Assembly: GCA_017871115.1 (NCBI GenBank)
Contig: JAFCIZ010000002.1
Coordinates: forward strand, 1 to 64,000
Direction: 5' to 3'
DNA length: 64,000 bases
Origin: Cunninghamella blakesleeana
Lineage: Eukaryota; Mucoromycota; Mucoromycetes; Mucorales; Cunninghamellaceae
Shown here: positions 38,473 through 50,631 of the stretch, piece after piece
Numbering within the stretch: position 1 is the stretch's first letter
Layout: each line of letters opens with the position of its first letter
Made by a program: the position numbers and the translations under genes
Notes under the pieces: model-generated
The model's database searches: none
Told to the model about the DNA's origin: nothing
Seen by the model: the letters and a program-made list of their open reading frames with translations, nothing else

Positions 38473-40175
38473 ATCTTGTGATATAGAAAAATTTGGTTTT
38501 ATTTGGTTATAATACTATTAGATAGTAAAAAGTAAAATAAAAATAAAATAAGAATAAAATAAAACGTCTAACGAGAAGAATATTGTTAAATTTAGATAGA
38601 AAGAAAAAATAAAAATAATATTATACATATATATAAATATTCAACTAAAAGATTGTATATTATTCTGGATGAATCATTTATAATTAAACTTAGAATAATT
38701 ACTGTTTTTATTATATCAAAATATATTATTGAACTAATATTAATATAATATCAACAACAATAATTATTTATTATGGTTATCATTTATTTAAATAATACAA
38801 TTATACTATACTATATTATATTATAACTAATACACACAAAATATGAATAATTAAATAGTACCATATTCCTAATTATTATGCTAAACTCCTATATAACTGT
38901 TGTATTTGTCATATTAAAACATATTATTCAATTAATATTAATATAATATCAACATCATAATTATTTATTATAGATATCATTTATTTAAATAGTATAACTA
39001 TACTATATACTAAGTAACACATGCAAACAGGAATAATGGTAGTACCATATTCCTCATTATTATTATATAATTAACCCCCTACAATATATTCACATATAAA
39101 TACCTATTTTTATTCTATTTTCTAATAAACAAAAAACAGTTTCATAATATCTCTTTTGTCTTAACTTTTTTTTTTTTTTATATTTCTTTTACCAAACCTA
39201 ACAATAATCCATAGCTAAATAAAAAAAGATTTGTTTTCTAATTATAGCAGCTTTAATATTATAATATAATTTAGAGATATACATGTAAATATGAATTATA
39301 CTTTTTGTACCTTATAAACTTTTACTTACATATCACTATCGATATAATATTGGTATAATATAATATTTATTTATGATGTCTCTATTATTGGTACAATATT
39401 ATAATTAATCATATAGTAATATTATATAAAAATAAATTATCGTAATGTGTTAGTATGATAATTGATATTCTGATTTTAATTAATTCTATAAAATACTGTG
39501 TTTCTCTTCTATACAATGCTTAGAAAAAAAAAATACAAAGCTATAGATGCTGTGTTGTGTTTAAATTTTAATTTATTTTTTATTTTGTTTTTTAGTTCTA
39601 ATTGTATTTTATTATTGATTTTTTAAAAAAAAAGTTATCTTTTTTTATTTAATAATTTCCTAATAAAATTAAATTATCTATTTTTATTATCTTTAATTCT
39701 TGTATTTTTAGTCTCTTTAATAACTTTAATACAAAACCAATAAAAAAATGATTTTCAATTATTTTTTTCAAAAAAAAAATATTTCATATTCTAAGTATAT
39801 ATTTATTGGGCTATGATAAAATATATTGAATATACATAGGTCTACACGAGTGTATGATGTACTAATGTTTTTTATTATATAGTTTCAGCGTTAACGGTAT
39901 GTATCAGAGTCTAATAACTTTTTTATATAATCTAAAGAATCAATTTACTTTTTTTCTTATTACATGAGCCGGATTAAAGCTTAAATTCATATTTTACAAT
40001 TAGTTTAAGGCATACACCATTCATTTTTTTATCTAATCAACTCAAATACGCTATATAAAATATAAAAATTAAAAATATGATAAAATAAAGATTGGCTTTA
40101 TATATATATATATACTAAAATGCACACAAAAATCAACACTAATCTTTTTTTGTTCAAATAATAATAATAGTAATT
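38473..40175. other. Gene-free AT-rich region with an imperfect 190-bp tandem duplication
   Basis: About 38690-38880 is repeated at 38885-39075. Shared blocks include ATATTAATATAATATCAAC, TCATTTATTTAAATA and GTACCATATTCCT, at a period of roughly 183-198 bases. The rest is low-complexity. No gene is seen; the region is the upstream flank of tRNA-Ser and the 3' flank of HOM3. Confidence 0.7.
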
Positions 40176-41539
40176 CTAAGGTAATTCTATACTAGGGTCC
40201 TGATCTAATAATTCGTCATGTACAATATTCATAGCTTTCAATGCATCACATTCATCTATCACACAAGAGATATTAATTTCGCTTGCGCCTTGAGAGATGA
40301 TTTCAATACTAACACTTGCTTTAGCTAAGGCTGTAAATAAGTTTCCTGCAATACCAACCATGTTTTTCATTTGTTTTCCAACTAAAGATAAAATGGCCAT
40401 GTTTTGGATCACATTTACCTAAATGATATCATGATTAATAAAAATATAATAATAATAATAATCAATTATTTTTTTTATTTATTTCTATAAAATTATTTAT
40501 TATAATGTTTTACCCTTCCTAACTTAGACAACTCTTTGACAGCAATATCCAAACTATTTGTTGCTACCTCCGCACTTAAAGCCATAGAGACGTGAACTTC
40601 TGAAGTTGAAATTAAATCCACTACAATATTATGGTTATCTAATGTTTCAAAAATCTTTGCTAAAAAGCCGTGGCTAACATTTTTTCGATTAGAATGGATA
40701 TTTAATACGCATATATTATCTTTAATAGTAATGGCTGTAGGTGATTTCCTTGATAAATCTGAATGATATCCATTTTGTGCTAAGACAGAAAGGGGAGGTG
40801 TCACATCGCCGTTACTGCCGCTATGGTGATGATGAGAATGTCCGTTTAATTGTTTTTTATTTGATAAAATAGTAGGTGAAGATGAAGAAAAGAGATCAGG
40901 AAAAATAATAGTACCTGAACCAGCAGGGTTTTCTACATTTTTAATACGAATAGGAATGCATGCGCGAATCACTTGTTCCATTGTAAAAGGGTGAATGACT
41001 TCTGATCCATAATATGTTAATTCTGCTGCTTCTTCTGGTGTAATAATTGGTAATAGTCGTGCATTGAGGACTTTTCTTGGATCTGCGGTAAAAATACCAT
41101 CAACTTCCTTCCATATTTGTAATTCTTGTGCTTGTAATCCAACTGACGTTAATGCTGCGCATAAATCTGTATATCCTCTTCCAATAGTAGATAACAAACT
41201 ACCAGGTACATTACCAAAAAACCCTATCATTTATAGTAATAATATATTAAGTATAATTAATACATGTTTTTTATTTTTTATTTTATTTCCATTTTCTTTT
41301 TTATTTCTTTTTCTTTTTCTTTTTATTCCATACAGTTCATCGCTCTTACCAGTTAATACAGGGACTTTATCACCACATTCTTCTACAATAGTCGCTAATC
41401 TAGTTGCCAAATAATCATAAAACTCTTGATCCAATACGCTAAATTCTTTGTCGATCATATTATTTAAATTTACAAATTGACTATCGATACCCTACATCCA
41501 TTTTTTTTAAATAAAATAAAATAAATAAATAGCAATGGC

Positions 41540-41576
<37 letters not shown>

Positions 41577-42395
41577 TTAATATAGTTCACTTAATATGTT
41601 ACTATTTTTATATAAATAATATACTCATTTTTTCTACTTACATTATCTTGAAGCACAGCAGCTACAATTTTGCATGATAATTGTTCACCAATGCCAATAA
41701 TAACATCTTTTGATCTAGGAGAAATTTCTTCAATAATCTAAAAAAATAAAAGAAAAAGATTAATCAATGATACTTTTAATATTCTTATTCTTATTAATTA
41801 TTATTATTTATTACTTCGGCAGCTTGTAAAAATGATTTTAATCGTCTACAATCTTTTTCTAACTGAGTTTCTAATGATTTTAAAATATCAGGGTTCTTTA
41901 TATGTTGCCTAGCTGTTTGTAAATGATCCTCTGTTATATCTTTTACTATATCAAAATGAATATCTGAACCGTCTATTATAGCTTCTTTTGCTGCCCTTAA
42001 TAATCTATACAGAAAGTAATAGATAATAAATATATAAGTTTATATCTCTTTTTTTTTTTAAAAATTATTATCTATATTTTTTTTTAGTAATAATATTACC
42101 TATTTGTAGTTCCCTTTTCTTTTGTTTCTCCACTTCTAGCAGAACAAACTAAAATAACTCTATTTTTTTCAAGATAAGATCTAATATAAAATAATAATAA
42201 AAGTCAAGTCAATAAGTAATAAATATAAATAGGAAGCTTATGTATATTAAAATAAAATAAAGTATTTTACGGTATAATTGTTTTTGCGATAGTGTCAATA
42301 AATTTCCCCACACTAGTGCCCCCATATTTTTGAACTATCCACGGTAAATTTGGTTTATTTCCAATAAGTAAACTTGAAGAGTTTGAAGAATGCAT
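40176..42395 (-). CDS. HOM3: Aspartokinase (aspartate kinase)
   Basis: Phosphorylates L-aspartate with ATP, the first step toward threonine, methionine and isoleucine. Seven exons: 42271-42395, 42100-42180, 41815-42004, 41642-41737, 41350-41491, 40514-41223, 40176-40418. All junctions are GT-AG and in frame, giving 528 residues, the usual fungal length. It begins with the kinase signature QKYGGTSVGKF at about 22-32. It also shows VLVCSARSGETKEKGTTNRLL, GEQLSC (near 170), the FFGNVPGS and IGRGYTDLCAA motifs, and FTADPRKV. The C-terminal third contains two ACT-type regulatory segments (ICVLNIHSNRKNVSHGF and MAILSLVGKQMKNMVGIAG) that bind threonine in yeast Hom3. A His/Ser-rich insert (HSHHHHSGS) separates catalytic and ACT parts. 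Diverges from PUS1. Confidence 0.94.
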
Positions 42396-42647
42396 AGTTA
42401 AAATAAATAAATAAATATAATACAATTACAAATATATATATAGAGTAAAAAAAAAAAAAGTTATCAAGAAAAGAAAAGGAAAAAATGTTAAGATGATCTC
42501 TTTTTTATTCAGAAATTCTGTTAAGGTTACTGAGATTTAATTTTATCCAACCAAAATTTAGAAAAATTTTTAATACAAATCTTTTATTTTTTTGACTCAT
42601 TTTAATTTTTTTAACCTCTATTTTTTTTTTTATTTTTTTTTATTATT
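42396..42647. promoter_or_regulatory. Divergent HOM3-PUS1 promoter region
   Basis: 252 bases between two opposite start codons, with T- and A-rich tracts. No specific activator site (for example a TGACTC Gcn4 site) is recognised. Confidence 0.5.
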
Positions 42648-44071
42648 ATGCAACCTTATTCTTTTTTTACTTACTGTTTTCCAAGAATAAAATATAATAA
42701 GAATAATTATAAAAAACATTTTCTACGTTTTTATTCTCAAGAATACCTATCAATAAATAGTCATGAAAAACGTATACCTAAAAAAAAAGTAGCTTTGCTT
42801 TTTGGATTTAATGGATCTGGTTATCAAGGTTTGCAATTGTAAAGTTACTATTAAAAATATAACAAGAGAAATTATTATAATAATAATAGAAAGAAGAATA
42901 TATATACTGTTTTATCTATTTTTATTCATATCAACTATCATTATTATCAATATTATTATTGATTCATAGTAACCCAAATATACGATCCATAGAACAAGAG
43001 CTCTACACAGCAATATATAAAGCAGGCCTGATCTCAACCTCCAATGCAACTGATCCAAAAAAAGTCAAATGGGGGAGAGCAGCAAGGACAGATAAAGGAG
43101 TTCATGCAGTCGGCAATGTTATATCACTCAAATTAATGATAGATGAAGAAGAAAAAGTAAACATAGCTCAACGCATTAATCATTATTTACCTCCGCAGAT
43201 CAGAGTATGGGGCTATATTCCAACTACTAAATCCTTTCATGCTAAAAATCAATGTGATTCTAGAAAATATGAATATTTATTACCAACATATACTTTAATG
43301 CCAATAAATCAATACTATCAACAGCAACAGCAGTTTAATCAATATAGAATACCAACTACACAATTTAATCAATTCCAACACATCATGAATCAATTCATAG
43401 GAACTCATTATTTTCACAATTATACAATTGGAAAAAATATGAGCCAAATGGCTTGTCAACGGTATGTGAAAAACATAATTGTCAATAAACCAACCATACA
43501 ATTTGGCGGATTAGAATGGGTCCTTATTTCATTACATGGACAATCGTTTATGTTGCATCAAATTCGAAAAATGATAGCCATGGCAATTTTTATGACACGA
43601 AGTGATACACCTGCTTCATTGATTGATCAAACGTTTCAAAATGGAAAATTAAATATACCTAAAGCTCCTTCGTTAGGATTATTATTGGATCGTCCTATTT
43701 ATGATTGGTATAATACGGTGAAAATCAAGGACCATGCTCATAATAGACATCCTATTGACTTTGATTTATATCAGGTAAAAAAAGAATGTTATATAAATAT
43801 AAAAATAGAGATAGGTAAATATTATGTATTTCGTTGATTACTGAATAATAGCTATTTATATATATAGGATGTAATGGATGATTTTAAACAAAAGTGGATT
43901 TATGAATCAATATTTAAAACTGAAGCGGAGGAGTCTATTTATGATGGTTTTTTACAAACATTTGACCGTCATTATCCAATCGATCCTGAATTAGGGTATA
44001 TAAATAAAGAGGGTATTATTCCCTCATCATGTTATGTTGTAAAAAAAGAAAAAAATCAATTAATTACATAA
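42648..44071 (+). CDS. PUS1: tRNA pseudouridine synthase (TruA/Pus1 family)
   Basis: Converts specific uridines in tRNA (and other RNAs in yeast) to pseudouridine. Three exons, 42648-42838, 42970-43774 and 43868-44071, joined in frame to 399 residues. It begins with the TruA-type fold strand VALLFGFNGSGYQGLQFNP (spliced across the first intron). The catalytic motif RAARTDKGVHAVGNVISLK holds the nucleophilic Asp. FHAKNQCDSRKYEYLLPTY, GTHYFHNYTIGK and FMLHQIRKMIAMAIF are the later family motifs. The N-terminal 45 residues are aromatic and basic and could be a mitochondrial presequence (inference). The eukaryotic Pus1 type is favoured over Deg1/Pus3 because of SNATDPKKVKWGRAARTDKGVHA. Confidence 0.92.
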
Positions 44072-44357
44072 TAATTTTAAAAATAAAGTTTACCATATTT
44101 CATGTTGTACATCCTTTTTTTTTTCTTTTCTCCCGACCATATCACCTGTTTTTATACCATTTGAACTTTTTTTTTTAAAAAAAATAAAAAAATGTTATAT
44201 AGTATCCATTTTTATTTAAAAAACAATATGCAATTTTTTTTTCTTTTTTTATTACACACTTAATAATAATAATAATAAATAATAAATAGTAAACACATTA
44301 AATTAGATTGAAAATTAAATAATATACATGAATTAAGTATACCATACGTAGAGCCAA
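44072..44357. other. Convergent 3' flanks
   Basis: 286 AT-rich bases between the PUS1 stop and the stop of the next gene on the other strand. No feature seen. Confidence 0.5.
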
Positions 44358-45862
44358 TTATGTTGAATTCATATCCAATACCAATCGTCTTCTTTCCATA
44401 TTCCATTCATCCCATTTTTTCCCAAAAATAATATTTTTTTGTGCTTTTTCTTCCATTAATAGTATAACTTTTTCATCACACCATTCTAATAAGTACTTTA
44501 ATCGTTTTCTTACATCCCACAAGTATTTTTGCATTGGTGAATAATAAGCTCCTGTATCATCAGCGTCGTTTCTATATCTAAAAGAACAGTTGAATGGTTG
44601 TATATATTACAATCATCGTCGTATTGTTATTCTTATCTCTTTCCTTTTTTCTTTAAAACTATATACTTATATACACTTACTCTTCAGGTGCTGGGATAGC
44701 TGGTAATTCAGGATAGAGATCACGGGCTTTTTTTAATGATTGATAAGCAATTTCTGGGAAATAGATTTGGCCTTTCTTGAGGTTATTTTCTTTATTTGTT
44801 TGACGCAATTCAAGAATAGCTTCCAATATAGACATATCCGTTAACTTGATTAATTCACGAACTTTATCCAACTTTTTATCATCATCGGTAATCTGTAACG
44901 ATAGTATATGTAAGTATTTTTTATCTATATCGTATATATTTATATTTATTTAATAACATTATTATTATAGTAATACACTTACTTTTTTAATGGAGGATTC
45001 AATATTATCCAATTCTGTTTTCAATTCTTTTTCTGATCCAATCCACTCTTCTTTTAATATCTAGCAATGATAAAATAATAAATAAATAAAATAAGGTAAA
45101 TAGAATGAGTTTATATATAATTTTTAAAATAAATAACTATTAATTATTATTATTACTTCATCAAGTTCTTTGGTTAAATCCTCACGATATTTAGTTAAAG
45201 TACGATAATCCACTTCATTTTTTTCATTTGATTGTTCCAAATCGCGTAACTTATCATTCATAGTATCTACTTGTTCTTTTGTTTCACTTAATAGCGTTTT
45301 TGCTTTTTGTAAACCAATCTTTGTACGTTTTTTTTCTTCTTCTAAACCACACTATAAGCATATAATATATAGTAAATAGAGTAAGAGAAAAAGTGAGTTA
45401 AAAAATACGGTTACTGTTATAATACCAAAGCCCTATATATGTATCCTATCCTATCCTATCCTATTATATTTTATGTTTATTTACAGTTAACTTGTATAAT
45501 AACCATTGCCAAGTCCAATTCTCTAAATTATTCTGTTCTGTCTCCCATACACCACTAAAATAATAATAATAGTGTTAAAAAGAAAGAATAATGATAAATA
45601 ATTATTTATTTATTTTTTTGAGTATTTTTTTTTTTTTTTTTTACGTGTATAATATAAATTATTTTTATTTTCTTTATTTTCTTATTAATATTGTTCTTTA
45701 CACTTTAGTTTCTGCTTCATGAAAAGCAACATCAATAGGCTCTTTTTCAAGCTTGAATTTTTGAATAGCAAGTCTGTTAGGGAATAAAGAGTCTTCTATA
45801 TGAGAAAGTCCAGAAATGGCATGGGTTAAATCATTTATTATATCAATAGATTGAGGAGCCAT
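44358..45862 (-). CDS. Coiled-coil protein of unknown function, six exons
   Basis: Exons 45702-45862, 45485-45554, 45157-45351, 44983-45060, 44681-44892 and 44358-44577 give 311 residues with all GT-AG junctions in phase. The N-terminal 50 residues (MAPQSIDIINDLTHAISGLS) are short helices. Residues 78-200 are a charged heptad-like coiled coil (EEEKKRTKIGLQKAKTLLSE, EQVDTMNDKLRDLEQ, KELKTELDNIESSIKK). The C-terminal 110 residues contain conserved-looking aromatic and acidic blocks (YFPEIAYQSLKKARDLYPELPAIPAPEEYRND split over an intron). There is no signal peptide, membrane segment or catalytic motif. A cytoskeletal, kinetochore or tethering role would fit the shape, but I do not recognise the family. 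Divergent from the small gene at 46168. Confidence 0.8.
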
Positions 45863-46167
45863 ATTATATGAATTGAATGTTATATTATTATTAAAAAATA
45901 AAAAATAATGAAAAGAAAAAGAAAAAGAAAAAGAAAAAAATCAAAAAATTTCCCAGTTTTAAAATTTACGGAATAAAACTTTATTTTTTTTTTAGTGCAA
46001 GTGTTAGTTTTTATATAAATTAAAGTTATCCAATGAAATCAATAAGCGGAGATTTTTTTTTTTAAAAAAAAAGAGGGGGAGGGTGGTTGAAAAGAAATTT
46101 TTTTTTCTTTCTTTCGCTTTCTTTTTCATTCTTTTTTTTTTTTTTGAACTATTTAACTATTTTTACC
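45863..46167. promoter_or_regulatory. Divergent promoter region
   Basis: 305 bases between the starts of the coiled-coil gene and the 66-residue gene. GAAAAA and T-rich tracts only. Confidence 0.4.
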
Positions 46168-46488
46168 ATGTTTCAACGTCTTGTTAATTTCTGGGTACAA
46201 ACCTTTGTTACAGAAAGACTTTTAGCTAGTCCATTATTTCATCGTATGGCTGCTAAAACCCATAAACATGTATCTACTATAACAGAACAAGGTAATAAAT
46301 AATAATAGGCCTTAAATAAATGATAATAATAAAAACAAAACAAAACAAGTAATTATTAATACTTTTATTGTTTTTTATACATATTGTTATTATTATTATT
46401 ATCATTATTAGGAAATAAGCACTATAATGAATTTTCAAAAGCTTTTAAAGAAAACCTTGAAAAAGAATCTAGAAAGATTCGAAAATAA
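46168..46488 (+). CDS. Small 66-residue protein, two exons
   Basis: Start in good context (ACCATG at 46168). Exon 1 46168-46291 and exon 2 46412-46488 are joined at a GT-AG intron that ends TTATTAG, giving a protein that begins MFQRLVNFWVQTFVTERLL and ends in a Lys/Glu/Arg-rich helix. The N-terminal 25 residues form an amphipathic hydrophobic helix, the rest a charged helix. Such small proteins are often mitochondrial or membrane-associated, but no family is recognised. The intact splice and the strong codon signal support a real gene. Confidence 0.7.
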
Positions 46489-46862
46489 AAATATATAGCT
46501 ATATTGATTTATATCAAAAAATCAAAAAATAATATACATATCATCATCCATCAACCCATCTATCAAAAAAAAATTTTTTTACTGTGTAAAAAAAAAAAAA
46601 CCTTCATAAAAACTCAAAATCATCTATATTTATTTATCTTTGTACATATATAATTTACTGAACCACCCTTCTCCTTTCTTAATATATATATATACACTAT
46701 ATATCAAACCATTTTATTTTTAATTTACTTTATAATTTTTAATTCAATAAAATAAAAATAACATTTAGAATTGATAGAAATAGTATATGTATGTTTATAT
46801 AAAATAATAAAAAATTAAAAAAGAAAATGGAATTATACAATTAAAAATAATAATAATAATTG
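46489..46862. other. Convergent 3' flanks
   Basis: 374 AT-rich bases between two stop codons on opposite strands. No gene or RNA seen. Confidence 0.5.
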
Positions 46863-48164
46863 TTATACTATTCTTTCCATATTAATCATCCTAATATTGT
46901 TATTGTTATTATATGAAGTATAGCCATCCGATATTATTGAATCTGTCTTAATGATCTTTTCCATTTTTTTTGCTTTTAAATAATCCGCAATTGATTTTAT
47001 AATAATAAACCAACCAAGGATCATAAAAAAATAAGCAATGATATCTATATATACGTTATTAAAGTTATCATCATCGTCGTCATCATCTTCTTGATCATTG
47101 TCATCTTGATCATTGTCGAAATCAAAATCAAAATCAAAATCAAAATCAAAATTTAATTTACTACCTAAAATAGAAAAAAATAATAATGATAAAATGAATA
47201 TATATATATAATCCGATTAATAAAATCATTAATATCATCATCATCCATTTTTTTTATGCTTATAATTATAATCGTTATTATATATATTACATCCACGAAT
47301 ATAAAAACCAAGTTGTACAAGAGATACACCAAGACCAGCACGAGATCCATTTTTTCCTGCATGGGACGTATAAAGTATATAAGTTAACAGAAAGCCAACA
47401 AATTGAAAACAGGCAGATACTATATACAATAATTAATAAAATCATATAAATTATATATAAATAAATAAATCTAGAAAAACAACACACAAATACACACACA
47501 TGTATATATATATATATATATAATATGTCACTTTACTTAACAAGTTCCAAAAAAATATAAATAAGGATCCTACAGGTAACCCATTTACTAAAATGATATT
47601 ATTTCTATCCATAGATGATGGTGACGATGATTCAAAAATAGTAGTTTGCCAATAAGGAGGAGTTGTATCCATGGTAGCATCCGAATAACTAGGCGGATGA
47701 TCGTCATGCTGCTGCTGCTGTTGTTGTTGTTGTGAAGTGGATATATTTTTAAATACACCATCATTTGTTATTGGCGTTGGTTTTTTACTGTTACTACTAC
47801 TACTACTACTACTACTGCTACTACTAGTTGATACGAAGTGATGAGAATTATCGAATTGAGATGGTATACCTAAAAGGCCATGAGAATCAGTAATATGACG
47901 ATAAGATACTTCTTCTTCTTCTTCTTCAGTTAATGATTCATTAAAAGTTGTTTCTAAATCAACTCTATAGTTTGTTGTACTTTCATTTATAGGTACCTTA
48001 AAAAATAGGATAATAGCAGCAATTATATAAAAAATAATTTGAAAAAATATTTACAAAAATATGAATAATTTGCATAAATACGAGTAGTTTACATAAATGA
48101 ATTTAAAAATACTAAAAACATTATACATTAATAGCTTTTATACCTTTTGATATTTAGTTGACAT
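46863..48164 (-). CDS. NDFIP/BSD2-family ubiquitin-ligase adaptor
   Basis: Three-pass Golgi/endosomal membrane protein family that recruits Nedd4/Rsp5 HECT ligases to cargo through PY motifs (known for yeast Bsd2/Tre1 and human NDFIP1/2). Exons 48144-48164, 47537-47996, 47291-47419 and 46863-47164 give 303 residues. The cytosolic N-terminus has a poly-Ser and a poly-Gln tract and the PY motif HPPSYSDA. The family core follows: GLPVGSLFIFFWNLLISACF, QFVGFLLTYILYTSHA (TM1), KNGSRAGLGVSLVQLGFYIRG (TM2) and a last segment DIIAYFFMILGWFIIIKSI (TM3). Between TM2 and TM3 is an unusual acidic insert, (FD)5 followed by a run of Asp/Glu. The first exon codes for only seven residues; its start is a good guess, not certain. 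Confidence 0.9.
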
Positions 48165-48513
48165 TATTTATATAATAAAATACTAATAATAAAAAGGTGA
48201 TGTATATAAAAAAAAAGAAAGTGAAAGAAAGATAAAAAAAAAAATAGGAGAGAGATAAAATTAAAGCAAATGGCCATTTTTTTTCGGAGTTTAGGATTGC
48301 CATAAAAGGATTGATGATCCCTCTCCTCCTTTTCAATAAATTATCATTTTATATATGTTTTATTACCTATTTTAAACAATGAAAATAATTTAATCATATC
48401 CCTTTCTTTTGTTATTAAATTCTTATTTATTTTATTTTATTTTTTTTTAAAAAAATATATATAAATAACTATAAATATATATAAAAAAGGGCTGTGCAGA
48501 TAGATATTTTTAT
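48165..48513. other. Intergenic stretch
   Basis: 349 bases between the NDFIP-like start and the next stop on the same strand; AT-rich, nothing else seen. Confidence 0.5.
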
Positions 48514-49308
48514 TTAACAATCATCATATTCCGATTCAGAAGTAATACAAACGGGTGCAATTCTTTCATCATCAAAAACAAAAATTCCAGAATATTTCTT
48601 TTCACCTTCATTACCATCTTCAGTAAAATTTTCGCATTTGTTAATGATTAGATCAACTATTTCACGTAGATTAGCATAAGGAAGAGGGTCATCATTTTCT
48701 ACATCTTCAGGAGGAGTGGTTACCACTGCAGCTTTACCAGAAGCAACGATATAATAGCCATTATCCGTTTTTTTAGCTGATCCATCTTCCAATAATTTTT
48801 TTTTAACACCGTCAATATCAGTCTTAGGTGTGTTGGATATTACATTACAAAATGCTTCCCCTTTCAATAGTTCACCTGGTTTCGCACCTGGTACAAGCTT
48901 TTCTTTTTTATCTTTGTTTGAATCATTGTTATTATTTTGTTGTTCTTTTTCTTTTTCTTTTGCTTCTTGTTGTTTTTTTAATAGTTCAGCCATTTTATCT
49001 TTATCATCGCTAGTAGCAGTAGTATCTACTGCACCTTCTCCTTGATTAGTAGTAGTAGTAGTAGTACTAGTAGTAGTATTGTTAGTAGTTGGTTTTTCTT
49101 CTTCTTCTTTTGTTGCTTTAAGCCCTATTGTTTCTTTTCCTGCTACACCTTCTTCTTCACCAGTTTCTGTATTTTTAGTTAGTACTTCTGGTGATGCTGC
49201 TACTTTTTTAGCTCCCTTTCCCTTAGGTGATGGTCTATTATGGCCATGTACTAGTTCACATAATGTCATCCAATATATAACCAGTAAGAAAAATAAGATA
49301 AACTTCAT
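48514..49308 (-). CDS. Predicted secreted protein, Thr/Asn/Lys-rich linker and four-cysteine C-terminus
   Basis: 264 residues from the second Met (49308), chosen because MKFILFFLLVIYWMTLCELVHG is a standard signal peptide; starting six codons upstream would put extra polar residues before it. The mature protein has a low-complexity charged linker (Thr/Asn repeats, KEKEQQNNNND) to about residue 145. A compact domain with four cysteines follows (FCNVIS, NKCENF, APVCIT and the C-terminal DDC), plus a GYYIVASGKAAVV strand and an acidic tail. No membrane anchor after the signal. I do not recognise the domain. A small cell-surface or extracellular role is inferred. Confidence 0.75.
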   Translation of the reverse strand: MKFILFFLLVIYWMTLCELVHGHNRPSPKGKGAKKVAASPEVLTKNTETGEEEGVAGKETIGLKATKEEEEKPTTNNTTTSTTTTTTNQGEGAVDTTATSDDKDKMAELLKKQQEAKEKEKEQQNNNNDSNKDKKEKLVPGAKPGELLKGEAFCNVISNTPKTDIDGVKKKLLEDGSAKKTDNGYYIVASGKAAVVTTPPEDVENDDPLPYANLREIVDLIINKCENFTEDGNEGEKKYSGIFVFDDERIAPVCITSESEYDDC

Positions 49309-49889
49309 ATTGATTAAACTATACAAATATAATATAATATAAAAAATATATAAAAATATATAAAAAAGAAGTAATAATAAAATAAAAAATATATTAAAAA
49401 ATTAAAAAAGAAAGATTTTATATAAAAAAAAGAGGGGGAGGGTATAGATGAAGGAGTATTAAAGGCTACTTTTTTTTTAAAAAAATAGGGGGGAAGAGGG
49501 GAAAGTTGAAGAAATGATAAAGACAGTAATTGAATATATTTAAGTTTAACGTTCTTCATATCCTTTTTATTTTGCAAATATTGTTTTATTTTACAAGTAT
49601 TGTTTTACTTTATTATCTGGTTAATGTCATTGTGGCTACCTTGTTAAATACTAAAAGTGCTATAAAATGTGAATGTATAAATCTACATTCAATTAGACCT
49701 AAAGAGAATGATAGGCATGAATCGAAAATAATCAATTTTTAATACATACATCTACATATATATATAAAGAAAAAAAAAAGAAAACATGCTTCTAATATCA
49801 AATTAATATTTTTAAAAAAACCTTTATAATAGTTAAAGTTTAGAAAATTTATTTGAATATATATTTGTGATATTTATATTCACTACTAA
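49309..49889. other. Intergenic stretch
   Basis: About 580 bases of T/A-rich sequence between the secreted-protein start and the AOS1 stop. A 70-codon frame at 49530-49742 (plus) exists but is only weakly supported. Confidence 0.5.
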
Positions 49890-50594
49890 TTATAATTGAT
49901 GAATCAATCCAGTTCCTAGAATAATAATAATAATAATAAAAATTCATCATCAAAAAGAATTTATATTTATATATGTTTATTTTGCCATATTTAGATTAAT
50001 CCTTTAAATTATTTATCTCTCTTTCTGCATATATTATTTATTTATTACTTACCATCATAGCCATTATAATAAAACCAATTTTGAACAGGTAGCTCTTTAG
50101 CAGATAACACTTTGATGATTTCTTGGGCTAGGACACCTCCAACAATGGCTGATATAGGTACTGATTCTGTTTGATACAAGCTTAACCCACTAAATATATA
50201 ATCATACAAATATATTGAAATTGAATCAATATATAAACATATATAACATTCTTATTTCATTTGCTGTTATTATTATCACTTACTTTAACAAATCATCATT
50301 TAAAACAGATGGGTCATTGATACCAATAGCTTGTAACCATATGTCTTTTTCTTTTAATAATCCTTCAATATCTAATTCATTAGGATATCGACCATTTTTA
50401 AGTTGATATTTAAATAAGATTTGTATTAAAAAGCTGATAGGTGAGACTCGCTTTTTTAAATTTTTGCTTGATAAACTAGACCAATTTTTATCCAAAGAAT
50501 CTGATAGACTCTTATATGTTTCAATGCTGGTTGTACGTGTAATAATAGGTTCTTGCGCTTTATTGGATGGTAATTGTTTCTTTTCTCTGAGATC

Positions 50595-50631
<37 letters not shown>

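Noticed and set aside
41231..41352. Basic Lys/Arg-rich tail of an aspartokinase fragment
   Set aside because: It is readthrough into an intron (GTAAGAG donor at 41349, TAG acceptor at 41224).
49530..49742. 70-codon plus-strand frame upstream of the secreted-protein gene
   Set aside because: Hydrophobic start from T-rich DNA, no good context and no visible splice partner. The last 30 residues look slightly protein-like, so it is not fully excluded.
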